This document shows, piece after piece, positions 42,201 to 54,564 of a stretch of 64,000 nucleotides of DNA. The stretch lies in NCBI GenBank assembly GCA_963924555.1, contig OZ004584.1:496001-560000 (forward strand). The letters run 5' to 3'. The stretch comes from Crambe crambe. Its lineage: Eukaryota > Porifera > Demospongiae > Poecilosclerida > Crambeidae. The position numbers and the translations under genes were made by a program. Position 1 is the stretch's first letter. Every line of letters starts with the position of its first letter. The notes beneath the pieces are model-generated. The model was not told the origin of the DNA and searched no databases. It worked only from the letters and a program-made list of their open reading frames with translations.

Positions 42201-44444
42201 AGTGACACTGGACATTGTGGTACAAGTCCTCCATCGATAACAATAAATCCTGTACGTATGTGAGCTATAGTTATTGTTTGTTTGTTTGTTTATTTGTTTG
42301 TTTGTTTGTTTGTTTGTTTATATAGTTATGCATTCATTATTCATTCATTTTTTACTAGACAAAAATCTGCTGTGTGCAATAATGAATGTTATATTAATAG
42401 GATGGGAGGGAGTATTACTCAGTGCTATTGGAAGCTTCCACTCCTCAGAGTCTTCCAGTGATGAACTGCACATACATGCTAACAGTAAGTCCCTCACTTC
42501 ATCTAAGCAGCTTGCGTAGAATAAAGATCAAGAGTACATCATATAGACCAATAGTGACTCTTGCTGTAATGTCATGTGACAGAGATCAAATAATTTATTT
42601 TTAAGGAGCTAAAATTTAATTATGAAGGGGGCAGCAATGATTGTTACTGGAACTTTCTGTATGTGTTGACTGAATTGCTTCATGCAGGTTACTTCAGTTG
42701 GTGAGTACAGGAATAGGTCATCTTCTCAAGAGTATACAGTTCAATTCAAAGAAGGTAAGTTTATAGTAAAGCCATGTTTTGTTTGTCTTAGTGACAATAT
42801 TGTTGAGAATTTACAGAAGCAGTTGCTGACTACATCAAGTTTTCATGCACAAAGTCTGGGAAGATCAGCAGTTCCAGTATTTTCTATTTTGAGTTCAATT
42901 TGACGTGGTCATTGGAAGCACATGTGGCACACGTAGAGAGTTTCAACATGACAACAAGGATAGTGAACATTATTAGCTCGGGGATTGAATCACCTGTCCC
43001 TGACACTGAGAGAGCACTGTCATCCATAAGGGCAAATGTAAATACATTACTGTACAAACATGCAGTGTGTGGAACCTCTACATTAGTTGGGGTGAAATTT
43101 TTGTACAAAAATAAGGAATTTATAAAAGTTCACACCTCAATTTTTGTCAAACCTTTTTCTACCCCATGAAAATTTCATGCTATAATTATTATCAATAATG
43201 ATATTCTATTTGTAGGAGGGCACTTATCAGTAATGATCTTCTATTTTGTAGGAGGGCACTTATCAGTAATGATATTCTATTTATAGGAGGACACTTATAA
43301 TTTTTCCCAAGTAATTGATGACGATCAGCATAACTATAGACCACGGTTAAACACGGCTGAGTTCTTCAGATTTGAGGTATGCATGTTTGGTAGACTGAGT
43401 GGTGTTCTAATTCAAGAGGTCAGATAATAATTATCATAGCTAGAGAAAATGTCATGCGTAATATTTTAGCTGAAAATAATTAAAATTCATGGTTAAAATT
43501 TTTTTGCCTGATCTACAGCTGGAGATTAACTGGAACATTGGAGCACTTTTCTTCCCACCACCACCATATATATACAACTGTACACTTGATGCCTTGTCAC
43601 CTCGTCCTTCAGAAGTAGTAAACTTCACCCTGCTGTCCTATGAAGTCCAGTCCCGTGGGGTCAGGATTGTGGCCAGTTGGGAACCTCCTGCTGAAGTGAA
43701 TGGGATTTTACGAAGCTACACCATGTGTGTCACACCCACTCCACTACAAGGCCATGAAGAAGGTCACTCCAATTGCAGAGAAAACATTCAGGTGAGTACA
43801 CAGTATGGAAGAGGAAGTTCAGAGATGTCATCATGCTTTGTAATAAACCTCATGATGGCATCTTCCCAAATTTAATGGTAGCTATGGTGGCATCTTTCCC
43901 TGCATCTTATCAACTGTCTGCCTTTTCCTCCAATGCCAACTCATCTAGTTAATCGTAGCTATAGCTATAGTCCATTCCTTTCATGCAGAATGAACCGAAG
44001 ACGATAAACACAACTCTCACATTCACATCTTCCAGAGATGACCTCTATCTTTATCTCCAGGTGAGCAGAATATCATAGAACCCTTCAACGTATGTAGAGA
44101 ATATAATGCAATGAACAAAGTTCTACGTTGGGATAGCTATGTTTTCTTATTCATAATAATAGCTAGCTATGCTATCCACAGTAGACTATTCACGTGATTT
44201 TGTCTTCAATTTGCACTTTAGATGAGGGCTCATAATGATTACGTTGCAGGCAATTGGACTGAGCCTGTGATAATACCATTTACATCTGACACATGTGAGT
44301 CTTTTTAGGTCTAGTTAATATTTGCATGAAAAGATTTTACTATTTTACTCTAATCCAACAGCTGGTCTTGGGACAGGTCCCATTTTGGGCATCAGTTATG
44401 GGGCAACCATTGCAGTGATTGTTGCAGTGCTGTGTGCAGTGTGA
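39227..44444 (+). CDS. RTK-4: kinase-less membrane receptor paralogue (674 aa)
   Basis: Near-duplicate of the RTK-3 ectodomain. Exons: 39227-39406, 39480-39566, 39627-39716, 39788-39901, 40025-40282, 40421-40547, 40622-40735, 42160-42251, 42401-42484, 42688-42754, 42817-43037, 43287-43376, 43519-43791, 43989-44060, 44222-44294, 44362-44444; total 2025 nt, every phase as in RTK-3. It starts [15 protein letters not shown] (signal peptide) and keeps the Cys box and FN3 units. The last exon gives GLGTGPILGISYGATIAV, then IVAVLCAV and TGA, so the protein ends inside or just after the membrane helix with no cytoplasmic kinase. No kinase exons follow. It could act as a decoy or ligand-binding partner of RTK-3, or be secreted or degraded; this is inference. 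An alternative tail exon is described at 44580. It could also be a recent pseudogene, although no frame is broken. Confidence 0.8.
41339..41631. repeat. Long fold-back element in RTK-4 intron 7
   Basis: Arms of about 130 bases (41339-41469 and 41500-41631) are inverted copies, with aagtaagggaaaaagcattt at one end and its complement at the other. It is unrelated in sequence to the fold-back in RTK-3 intron 7. Confidence 0.9.
41834..41976. mobile_element. 143-bp MITE with 9-bp target duplication
   Basis: Inverted ends tagtctgggcgagcagacct and aggtctgctcgcccagacta enclose 143 bases, flanked by identical tatgcctct (41825-41833, 41977-41985). The same place in RTK-5 (about 47260) reads gatatgcctccgtg with no insert, and RTK-3 (about 31470) is also empty. 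The 9-base duplication fits Mutator-like MITEs. Confidence 0.88.
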
Positions 44445-46790
44445 AGAAAGAAAGAAAGAAAGAAAGAGATTGTCATGAACATGAACAGTATGACTCTAAA
44501 TATTAATTGTTCTGGCTCCGTTGACAGAAAATTAATTAAACACACTTGGTCTGAGCATATGCAATTTTTTTGCTGCAGAATCAACAGCAAGAAGCTTTTC
44601 ATTTAGCTTATCCAGGAACTTCAAGAGACAAAAATACCTTTCATTCTCTTCATGGAAACATGACAATAACCCACAGAATGGAAGACCACATGTTGAGCAC
44701 CTAGTCTGCAGTATACTAGTGTTTACCATATGGTAAAGGTTGGCTATGGGCAGCTGGCTGTGGATATCTTGTGTACCAAGGCCTTGCTTGGCAGCTTATA
44801 GCTCTACATCTGTCCTTTATTCTCTTAATTATTAGTCAGATTCAGTATATACCTACCTACGTATATACACCTATGATAATATAGCAACTGCATGAGGTAG
44901 TTGAGGTTTGACCTTAGTGTATAATCCTTCATTTTTATAATTGTGGGGACAACCAACAACTTTTGTGAAGCACAAAGATGAGTTCGACATCATTGAGTGC
45001 AGATATGTTGATATATAGCTATACAGTCAAGAGGTCACTTTTTAGATTTGTGATTATAGCTAGCTACAGTTCTATTCTACTCAGGATCAAAACTAGTTAG
45101 GCTATAATAAGCTCCTCCTATAGCCACACCCCATTCAGAATAATTATTGATTAAACCTTATAAGCTCCTCCTATAGTACTCTCTAAGTAGGGATGGTGGG
45201 TCAAAGGTCATAATTCTAATACGATTAAACCTTTTATTTGAGATGTATTTCTTTGTATACATGTTCTCCAAAGAACAATATGCATTCAAGTATGGTTTCT
45301 TAATTGTCATTATTATGTTTAAAAACTTTTAGCTATTACTAAAAAAAACAAAAAAAACAACAAAACAAGACAAAAAACAAAACAAAAACAACAACAAAAA
45401 AACAACAAACACTTGGAAGTATATGCATGGCTTGCTCAAAATAACTTCAGTTTCAACAAGGCCAAATTCATGTAGCAAAACGTTCTTGAAAAACATGGCT
45501 TCTTAGCTCCTCCCGAAATAGTTTCCTGTGTTGCTAAAAATAGAAACACCTCTATCCATTAAAATATGTATTAGCCTAACTCCACCCAATTTTTCATTTT
45601 TAACCCCTCTAAACTTCTATATGAATTTGATCCACTTACCTCCCAAAGGTATTTCCATCTTTTGCCTCAAATTTGATCATTTTATAATAATAATGATGCA
45701 TGAAATGCTTTAAAAGTATTCTTGATGGATGATAGGGTTAATGTACCAATAATTCATGCACACATCATTCCTTCAATCCTTGATCAGATTCAGTTATACT
45801 GTATATAGCTATGATAATTGTGGTAAACTGGACTGTTTATGTATCTCTGATCACAGAATGAAAACTTCAGCATGCCTAGTTCCCAAAACTACATAATTAG
45901 CTATATTATTATCAGAGTCTAATATTGTGTTATGTGATTGTGCCTATGCTAGGACATACCCTTCGTTATTTTGTACCTTGATTAGCAATCAATAGTGGTG
46001 GTCACTTGCTTCGTTGCCATGTTGGTGTGGTGAAAAGCATTTTTGGTTGGTTACATTGCATGGTGATGAGTTTCAATGTGTGTTTTACAAGTAGCTACTT
46101 GACACTTTCTCCCATGTTTACATCAACATGTTTTGTTAACTTGGCACTGAATACTGTTATGTTATGGCTAAAGAGCAGGACACTGCATGTCACCAAGCCA
46201 TGTTGTTAGGTCTTCTACTCCAACCTGTACTCCTATCAGACTGGTGACTTACACAACTCTTACTCTATAGGTCAAAGGACAAAGGACATTCATTATGCAC
46301 GTGCTTGTAACCTGCTATATAAGCTCACGCTCTATAATTATTTGTCAGTCAGTGTTCTGTTGAATAACTTGAAGTTGCAGTTCTCTGTAGTCATATTGGG
46401 AGGGACTTCTAGAACCTAGTCTTACCCCAACACATGTCATCAGGGATGGCACAGCCAATCCAAATGTGGTGGGGCTAAAATAATGATTCAGCTTAGTGTG
46501 CCCCCAAGAGAGCAGTGGCTAGCTAGTTACCTCCCACACAAAGCACAGAAATAAATTTTAATGACATAGCTAATTAGAAATTAAATGTAGGCATAATTAA
46601 TTATTTATTATAATAATACTTAGCAGTATAGGAAAGTGAGGGACCACTTTGCCACCCTTGCTAGATCCACAATCTTGCATGTGCATATTGGGAGAGAGAT
46701 GCTTTAATTAAGCTTGCTTGCTTAATTGATCAAGCTATAACAGCTCATTTTCCTTTTGGTTGGTATTAATAAATTAATTATGGATAACTT
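44445..46790. repeat. Downstream block A
   Basis: Begins with a GAAA repeat and contains ctcctcctatagccacacccc, an A-rich tract (45330-45410), cacctctatccattaaa and catgtcaccaagccatg. The same order recurs in blocks B (49789-51265) and C (51560-53935), so this is a duplicated non-coding unit that trails each kinase-less receptor. No gene was recognised apart from the tail-exon candidate. Confidence 0.75.
44580..44706 (+). other. Candidate alternative cytoplasmic tail exon of RTK-4
   Basis: After ttttttgctgcag an open frame reads NQQQEAFHLAYPGTSRDKNT, continues FHSLHGNMTITHRMEDH and stops at about 44704. The relic at 37912 has the same frame (QQQDLEAFHLAYPGTSRDEN) with an in-frame 6-base difference. 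Use would need a donor before the RTK-4 stop; tgtgca/gtgtga at 44438 is in frame but weak. Broken copies lie at 49922 and 51678. Coding status is a hypothesis. Confidence 0.35.
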
Positions 46791-46794
46791 GTAC

Positions 46795-46895
46795 CCTTCA
46801 CATATATCACTGGTAGGACTCGATCTCATGGTCTCCTGATTACAAGCCCAGATTGCAAGCCACTCACGACACACACATTCATGTGTAGAGTTTTT
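46795..46895 (-). ncRNA. tRNA-like (SINE or tRNA pseudogene) sequence
   Basis: On the minus strand, tgtcgtgagtggcttgcaat resembles a pol III A box region, and agatcgagtcctacc a B box. Between them gggcttgtaatcagga resembles an anticodon arm of the Thr-TGT kind, with imperfect pairing. The acceptor stem is not clear. A degenerate tRNA-derived element is the best guess. Confidence 0.3.
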
Positions 46896-46934
46896 GCGGG
46901 CACGGGCGTGCGCAGAGTTTCTGCGGGTACTCAC

Positions 46935-47454
46935 TAGTTTTAATAATTACGCTTGTATAATAATTATTTATGTTCATCCTGAACTATAATTTATCTTTGT
47001 GTAGGTTATTTTTCAGTATTCGTTAGTTGTCAATTTATACTGAGCAATAACTACTTCTGAGTGCTACTACTAAGTTACCACATAATATGATGCAATGAAG
47101 TAGCTATGAGTGCCAAAAAATTCTTCTAAATTAAATATGTCAGGTAAGGATGGCCCCAAAATCTAGCTGGATCATGTAGCTAGCTAGACTATAGCATCTT
47201 ATCAAATCAGGCTAAGAGTACCAGAATGAAATCTGTAGCCATTTCCAAAGCAGAGATATGCCTCCGTGTGGTTGATAGTAGGTGGCTTACGTTAGCTATA
47301 TGTATCTCTTTCCATACTTATTATGAAATCATAATATAAGATTGCCTTATTGAAGCTAGTGCTGAGCTATTGGTGCATTGGATGTCTATATGTGTAACAT
47401 CAATTCAAGCCCAAAGGCCATGCAGTTCACTTGATATATAATTCATTCTCATAG
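46935..47454. other. Duplicated intron 7 segment before RTK-5
   Basis: Homologous to 41630-42159 in RTK-4 (gtataataattatttatgttcatcctgaac onward) but without the MITE. It marks where the duplication that made RTK-5 begins, in intron 7. Confidence 0.7.
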
Positions 47455-49788
47455 ACACATCTTATCTAACCAATTATACTGTGATGATCATTTCAAGTGA
47501 CACTGGACGTTGTGGTACAAGTCCTCCATCAATGACAATAAATCCTGTACGTATGTGAGCTATAGTTTGTTTTGTTTATTTGTTTGTTTGTTTATATATT
47601 TATGCATTCATTATTCATTCATTTTTTACTAAGACAAAAATCTGCTGTATGCAATAATGAATGTTATATTAATAGGATGGGAGGGAGTATTACTCAGTGC
47701 TATTGGAAGCTTCCACTCCTCCGAGTCTTCCAGTGATGAACTGCACATACATGCTAACAGTAAGTCCCTCACTTCATCTAAGCAGCATGCGTAGAATAAA
47801 GATCAAGAGTACATCATAATAGTGATTCTTGCTGTGATGTCATGATGTGACAGAGATCAAATAATTTATTTTTAAGGAGCGGGGCAGCAATGATTGTTTT
47901 GACTGAATTGTTTCATGCAGGTTACTTCAGTTGGTGAGTACAAGAATAGGTCATCTTCTCAAGAGTATACAGTTCAATTCAAAGAAGGTAAGTTTATAGT
48001 AACGCCATGTTTTGTTTGTCTAATTGTTGAGAATTAACAGAAGCAGTTGCTGACTACATCACATTTTCATGCACAAAGTCTGGGAAGATCAGCAGTTCCA
48101 GTATTTTCTATTTTGAGTTCAATTTGACATGGTCATTGGAAGCACGTGTGGCACATGTAGAGAGTTTCAACATGACAACAAGGATAGTGAACATTATTAG
48201 CTCGGGGATCGAATCACCTGTCCCTGACACTGAGAGACCACTGTCACTCATAAGGGCAAATGTAAATACATTACTGTACAAACATGCAGTGTGTGGAACC
48301 TCTACATTAGCTGGGGTGAAATTTTCATGGATTTTGTACGAAAACAAGGAAATTTATAAAAGTTCACACCTCGATTTTAGTAAAACCTTTTTCTACCCCA
48401 TGAAAAATTCATGCTATAATTATTATCAATAATGATATTCTATTTGTAGGAGGGCACTTATCAGTAATGATATTCTATTTGTAGGAGGGCACTTATCAAT
48501 AATGATCTTCTATTTATAGGAGGGCACGTATAATTTTTCCCAAGTAATTGATGACAATCAGCATAACTATAGACCACGGTTAAACACGGCTGAGTTCTTC
48601 AGATTTGAGGTATGCATGTTTGGTAGACTGAGGCCATGGGGTGGTATTCTAATTCAAGAGGTCAGATAATAATTATCGTAGCTAGAGAAAATGTCATGCG
48701 TAATATTTTAGCTGAAAATATTAAAATTCATGGTTAAATTTATTGTCTGGTCTACAGCTGGAGATTAACTGGAACACTAGAGCTCTTTTCTTCCCACCAC
48801 CACAATATATATACAAATGTACACTTGATGCCATGTCACCTCGTCCTTCAGAAGTAGTGAACTTTACCCTGCTGTCATATGAAGTCCAGTCCCGTGAGGT
48901 CAGGATTGTGGCCAGTTGGGAACCTCCTGCTGAAGTGAACGGGATTTTACGAAGCTACACCATGTGTGCCACACCCACTCCACTACAAGGTCATGAAGAA
49001 ACTCACTCCAATTGTAGAGAAAATATTCAGGTGAGTACACAGTATCATGCTTGCCAAAAAAACCTCATGGTCAGGTGGCATTTAGCCTTGTATCCAGGGC
49101 CGTTTTTTTTGTGGGCGCTCCGCGAAAAAAGCTGGGCCTTGGTACAAGGCTAGGTGGCATCTTTCCCTGCATCATATCATTATCATACAACCGTCTGCCT
49201 CATATAGTTAATTGTACTAGCTATAGAGTTCCATTTCTTTCATGCAGGATGAACTGAACATGATCAGCATAACTCTCATGTTCACATCTTCCAGTGATGA
49301 CCTCTATCTTTATCTCCAGGTGAGCAGAATATCATAGAACCCTTCAATGTATGTAGAATTTGAAAGGGGAGGGGGGGGGGGAATAGGTACCACCTAGCTA
49401 CCCCCAACTAATTCGGAGTGGGATCAGGAAGGGGTACATTGCTCTTACAAATTGAAAGGCTCTACGTGGTGATAGCTAGCTATATCTTCTTGTCCATAGC
49501 TATGCTATCTATTTTCCACCACAGTAGACTATTCATGTGATTTTGTCTTCAACTCGCACTTTAGATGAGGGCTCATAATGATTACGTTGCAGGCAATTGG
49601 ACTGAGCCTGTGACAATACCACTTACATCTAATACATGTGAGTATTTTTAGCTCTAGTTAATATTTGCATGAAAAGGTTTTTACTATTTTACTCTAATCC
49701 AACAGCTGGTCTTGGGACGGGTCCCATTATGGGCATCAGTTATGGGGCAACCATTGCAGTGATTGTTGCAGTGCTGTGTGCAATGTGA
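47455..49788 (+). CDS. RTK-5: partial receptor copy, exons 8-16, kinase-less
   Basis: Exons: 47455-47546, 47676-47759, 47921-47987, 48041-48261, 48520-48609, 48758-49030, 49248-49319, 49565-49637, 49706-49788. Each has the same length and phase as in RTK-4, all frames are open, and the last ends in TGA just after the helix (VIVAVLCAM). Exons 1-7, including the signal peptide, are absent. It is either a 5'-truncated duplicate on its way to becoming a pseudogene, or an alternative 3' cassette spliced to RTK-4 exons 1-7, since exon 7 and exon 8 phases agree. The entry exon has a good acceptor (ctcatag). No promoter-like module precedes it. Confidence 0.65.
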
Positions 49789-51265
49789 AGAAAGAAAGAG
49801 ATTATCATGAACAGTGTGACTCTAAATATTAATATATTATTGTTCTGGCTCTGTTGACAGAAAATTAATTATTAAACATACTTAGTCTGAGCATATGCAA
49901 ATGCCAATTTTTTTGCTGCAGAATCAACAGCAAGAGGCTTTTCATTTAGCTCATCCAGGAACTTTAACAGTCAAAGGTCACTTTTTAGATTTGCGATTAT
50001 AGCTACAGTTCTGATTCTACTCAAGATCAAAACTAGTTAGGCTATAATAAGCTCCTCTTGTAGCCACACCCCATTCAGAATAATTATAACATAAGTTAAG
50101 CTCCTCCTATAGCCACACCCATTGACAAATAAAACTCCTCCTATAGCCACACCCCAAATTTCAAGTGTATCAGAGTGTGTCTCTAAGTAGGGATGGTGGG
50201 TCAACGGTCATAATTCTAAGCCTTTTTTATTTATTGTATACATATTTTCCAAAGAACAGTATGCATTCAAGTATGGTTTCTTATTATGTTTAAACACCTT
50301 TTAGCTATTACTAAAAAAAAAAAAACAAAAAAAAACAACTTGGAAGTATATGCATGGTTTGCTCAAAATAACTTCAGTTTCAACAAGGCCAAATTCATGT
50401 AGCAAAACATTCTTGCTTCTTAACTCCTCCCAAAATAGTTTCCTGGTTTTGTTCTGCTAAAAATGGAAACACCTCTATCCATTAAAGTATGTATTAGCCT
50501 AATTTTTCATTTTTTAGCCCCTCTCAACTTCTAATTTTGATCCACTTACCTCCCAAGGTATTTCCATCTTTTGCCTCAGGTTTTGTCAAATTTGTAATTT
50601 TTCTTCTGATGCATGAAATGCTTTAAAAGTATTCTTGATGGATGATATAGGGTTAATGTACCAATAATTCATGCACACATCATTCCTTCAATCCTTAATC
50701 AGATTCAGCATATATCTAGTTATAGTTGTGGTAAACTGAACTGTTTATGGTTGAAGAAGTTTTATCTCTGATCACAGAATGAAAACTTCCAGAATGAAGC
50801 ATGTCTATTTCCCCAAACTACATAATAATAATTATTATTATCAGCAATCAGTCACTTGCATAGTTGCCATTGAGAGCAATTGGTGTGATGGTTGGTTACA
50901 TTGCATGGTGATGAGTTTCAATGTGTGTTTTACAAGTAGCTACTTGAGACTTTCCCCATGTTTACATCATGTTTTGTTAACTTGGTGCTGAATACTGTTA
51001 TGTTATGGCTAAAGAGCAGGACACTGCATGTCACCAAGCCATGTCATCAGGGATGGCACAGCCAATCCAAATGTGGTGGGGCTAAAATAATGATTCAGCT
51101 TAGTGTGCCCCCAAGAGAGCAGTATAGCTAGTTACCTCCCACACAAAGTGCAGAAATAAATTTTAATGACATTATCAGAAATTAAATGTAGGTAATAATA
51201 CTTAGCTTTATAGGAAAGTGAGGGACCCTTGCTAGATCCACAATCTTGCATGTGCATATTGAGAG
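49789..51265. repeat. Downstream block B
   Basis: Second copy of the block after RTK-4, starting with aagaaagaaagagattatcatgaac and including the broken tail-exon copy at 49922 (ends after LTVKGHFLDLRL). Open frames in it are shared by all blocks at non-coding positions and look like chance. Confidence 0.7.
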
Positions 51266-51560
51266 AGAGTACGGTGAAACCTCTGAATAATGATCACACT
51301 TGGGACCCATCCATTTTGTCCCTTGTAGAAGGGGCGGGTTATTTTGTATAGACAAAAGGTATTGTGAGGGGGTTTGTGTTATTGAATTAGAGGATCCACT
51401 CATCCAGTGTATAGTCTATCCCAGTTCTTAGTAATAGTATGATGCTTGTTCTGGAATGAGCACTACAACATAGCTTACATGATTACTCCATCAATGATGT
51501 CATCTTGCCATTGTTAGGTTGGCATTGATTGGTTTTGTGGTTGTTGTATCAACTATTGAA
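51265..51560. repeat. MITE fragment and left inverted-repeat arm of block C
   Basis: 51275-51420 resembles the cagtggaacct family (gtgaaacctctgaataatgatcacac). Bases 51402-51520 are an inverted copy of 54420-54535 (share agtctatcccagt, gatgcttgttctggaat and ccatcaatgatgtcatcttgcc). 51522-51575 is also a direct copy of 54359-54420. Confidence 0.7.
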
Positions 51561-53935
51561 TTGCTGTTATTAAAGAAAGAAAGAGATTATCATGAACAGT
51601 GTGACTCTAAATATTATTGTTCTGGCTCCGTTGACAGAAAATTAATTATTAAACACACTCAATTTTTTTGCTGCAGGATCAACAGCAAGAGGCTTTTTAT
51701 TTAGCTAGCTTATCCAGGAACTTCAAAAAATGAAACAGCTTTCTAGAAACATGACAACAACCCATGAAAAAAACCTAGTTTGGTGCTTACTGTATGGTAA
51801 AGGGTTGGCTATGGGCAGCTGGCTGTGGTACCAAGGCCTTGCTTGGCAGCTTTTTTTTTTTTCTATTCTCTTAATTAATTAATCAGATTCAGTAGACCTA
51901 TGATAATACAGCAAATGCATGAGGTAGTTGAGGTTTGACCTTTGTGTATAGCTAATCCTTCATTTTTGCTAAATTAAGACAAGGCTGCAGTTCGACATCA
52001 TTGAGTGCAGATAGAAATATTCATGTATATAGCTATACAGTCAAGAGGTCACTTTTTAGATTTGTGATTATAGCTACAGTTCTATTCTACTCAGGATCAA
52101 AACTAGTTAGGCGATAATAAGCTCCTCCTATAGCCACACCCCTTTATACATTCATGATTAAACATTTTATAACATAAGTTAAGCTCCTCCTATAGCCACC
52201 CCCCAAATTTCAAGTGTATCAGAGTGTGTATTAGTACTCTCTAAATAGGGATGGTGGGTCAAAGGTCATAATTCTAATACGATTAAACCTTTTTATTTGA
52301 GATGTATTTCTTTATATACATGTTTTCAATATGCATTCAAGTATGGTTTCTTATTATGTTTAGCTATTACTAAAAAAAAAAAACTAAAAAAAACTTGGAA
52401 GTATATGCATGGTTTGCTCGAAATAACTTCAGTTTCAATAAGGCGTAGCAAAGCCTTCTTGCAAAACATGGTTTCTTAACTCCTTCCAAAATAGTTTCCT
52501 GGTTTCCTGTCTTGTATGTTCTGCTAAAAATGGAAACACCTCTATCCATTGAAACATGTATTAGCTTAAACTCTTCCCCTCTCAACTTACCTCCCAAAGG
52601 TATTTCCATCTTTTTGCCTCAGTTTCTGCCAAATTTGATCACTCTATAATAAGGCCATACCAATTAAATTTTATGTTGCTCGGGTGAAAATATGTTGACT
52701 GATGGGTAGGTAGGTCAGGTTGAAAATGATAATGATCATAACTAGGAAAGTTTAGACATGTCAAGCACTGATGGCAGGCCTGTAGCCAGGATTTTAGAAA
52801 AGGAATGGCTTAGGAAGATTATCTAATAATTATTGTGCTACTCAGCTAAGATATTTTCAATTTTCAATGTGTGAGAACTAGTTATCAATTCAGCAAACTA
52901 ATGCATTTCCATCAAAGGGAGGGGGAGGGGGGGGGCTCGAGCCCGTTGAGCCACCTGCTGGCTACAGGCCTGGATGGACATAGCTAAATACTGTTATAAA
53001 TGCACTTTTCTTCATCATCCCTATCCTTGGCATGCAATAATATCTAAAGTTTGGCCGAAATCTCAGTACTGACTTATTGAAAAGCAATCTGAAATTTTCC
53101 ACAGTAATCATCATAGTACTTTCAGGCCTCTCTAGCCAATATTGCAATGCAGAAATTAGGTGTGCTTTATCTAGAGTATCATTATTGAATGCAATCTTGA
53201 TTTTAGTGGGTCGGTAGGGCCCAAGCAGCATAAAATCGTATTGGTATGGCCTAATGATGATGCGTATTCTTGATAGATGATAGGGTTAATGTACCAATAA
53301 TTCATGCACACACAATCCTTAAATATTTATTGCGGTAAACTGAACTGTTTATGATTGAAGAAGTTGTATCTTTGATCACAAAATGAAAACTTCCAGAATG
53401 AAAATATTATTATCAGAGTCTAATATTGTGTTATGTGATTGTGCCTATGCTAGGGCATGCCCTTCGTTACCTTGATTAGCGATCAATAGTGGTGGTCACT
53501 TGCATAATACATGTATAATTAGTTGCCACGAGAGCAATTGGTGTGATGAAAAACATTTTTGGTTGGTTACACTGCATGGTGATGAGTTTCAATGTGTGTT
53601 TTACAAGTAGCTACTTGACACTTTCCCCATGTTTACATCAACATGTTTTGTTAACTTGGCGCTGAATACTGTAATGTTATGGCTAAAGAGCAGGACACTG
53701 CATGTCACCAAGCCATGTCATCAGGGATGGCACAGCCAATCCAAATGTGGTGGGGCTAAGATAATGATTCAGCTTAGTGTGCCCCCAAGAGAGCAGTAGC
53801 TAGCTAGTTACCTCCCACACAAAGCGCAGAAATAAAAATTTAATGACATAATCAGAAATTAAATATACTTAGCTTTATAGGAAAGTGAGGGACCCTTGCT
53901 AGATCCACAATCTTGCATGTGCATATTGAGAGAGA
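51560..53935. repeat. Downstream block C
   Basis: Third copy of the block, with a frame-broken tail-exon copy at 51678 and no receptor exons in front of it. It contains an inserted element at about 52772-52975 bounded by ggcaggcctgtagccagg and cctgctggctacaggcctg. Confidence 0.7.
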
Positions 53936-54063
53936 GTACGGTGAAACCTCTGAATAATAGTCACACCTGGGGCCCATCCAATTTTTTCCCTTGTAGAAGG
54001 GGTTATTTTGTATAGACAAAAGGTGGTTTGTGTTATGTGGAATAATAATTAGCTACATAACCT

Positions 54064-54332
54064 CATAGGCGGAGGAACCAGGGGGGCCAAGGGGCCATGC
54101 CCCCCCCCCCCCCCCAAATTTTTACACTTATGGTTTTGCCCCAGATTTCATTCAGCTAGCTATTGTAGGAGACATGACTGCATGTGAAAATTGAAATATT
54201 TTCAATTCTATTTTGACTCTTTTTTAAAATAATTTTTTTAATCACAACTATTGTCGGGTACGCATGGTGCAATGGGGTTTGGGGTTGGCCCCCCCCCCCC
54301 CCCCCCCAGGTAAATTGTTCCTCCGCCTATGT
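54064..54332. mobile_element. DNA transposon fragment with cataggcggaggaac ends
   Basis: Inverted ends cataggcggaggaac (54064) and gttcctccgcctatg (ending about 54332) enclose two poly-C runs and no open frame. Likely non-autonomous. Confidence 0.7.
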
Positions 54333-54564
54333 AGCTATGTGGTTGATGATTTAATAATAGGTTGGCATTGACTGCTTTTGTGGTTGTTGTAGCTATCAAC
54401 TATTGAATTGCTGTTATTATTAAACAATGGCAAGATGTCATTGATGGAGTAACCATGTAAGCCATTCCAGAACAAGCATCATACTGTTACTAAGTAATAG
54501 AACCGGGATAGACTATACACTGGATCCTCCAATTAAGGACACTCCAATAATTGCCTTGTGGTTA

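Noticed and set aside
46006..46209. Frame repeated in blocks A, B and C
   Set aside because: Copies in B and C carry indels that shift the frame, and no splice context or domain is evident.
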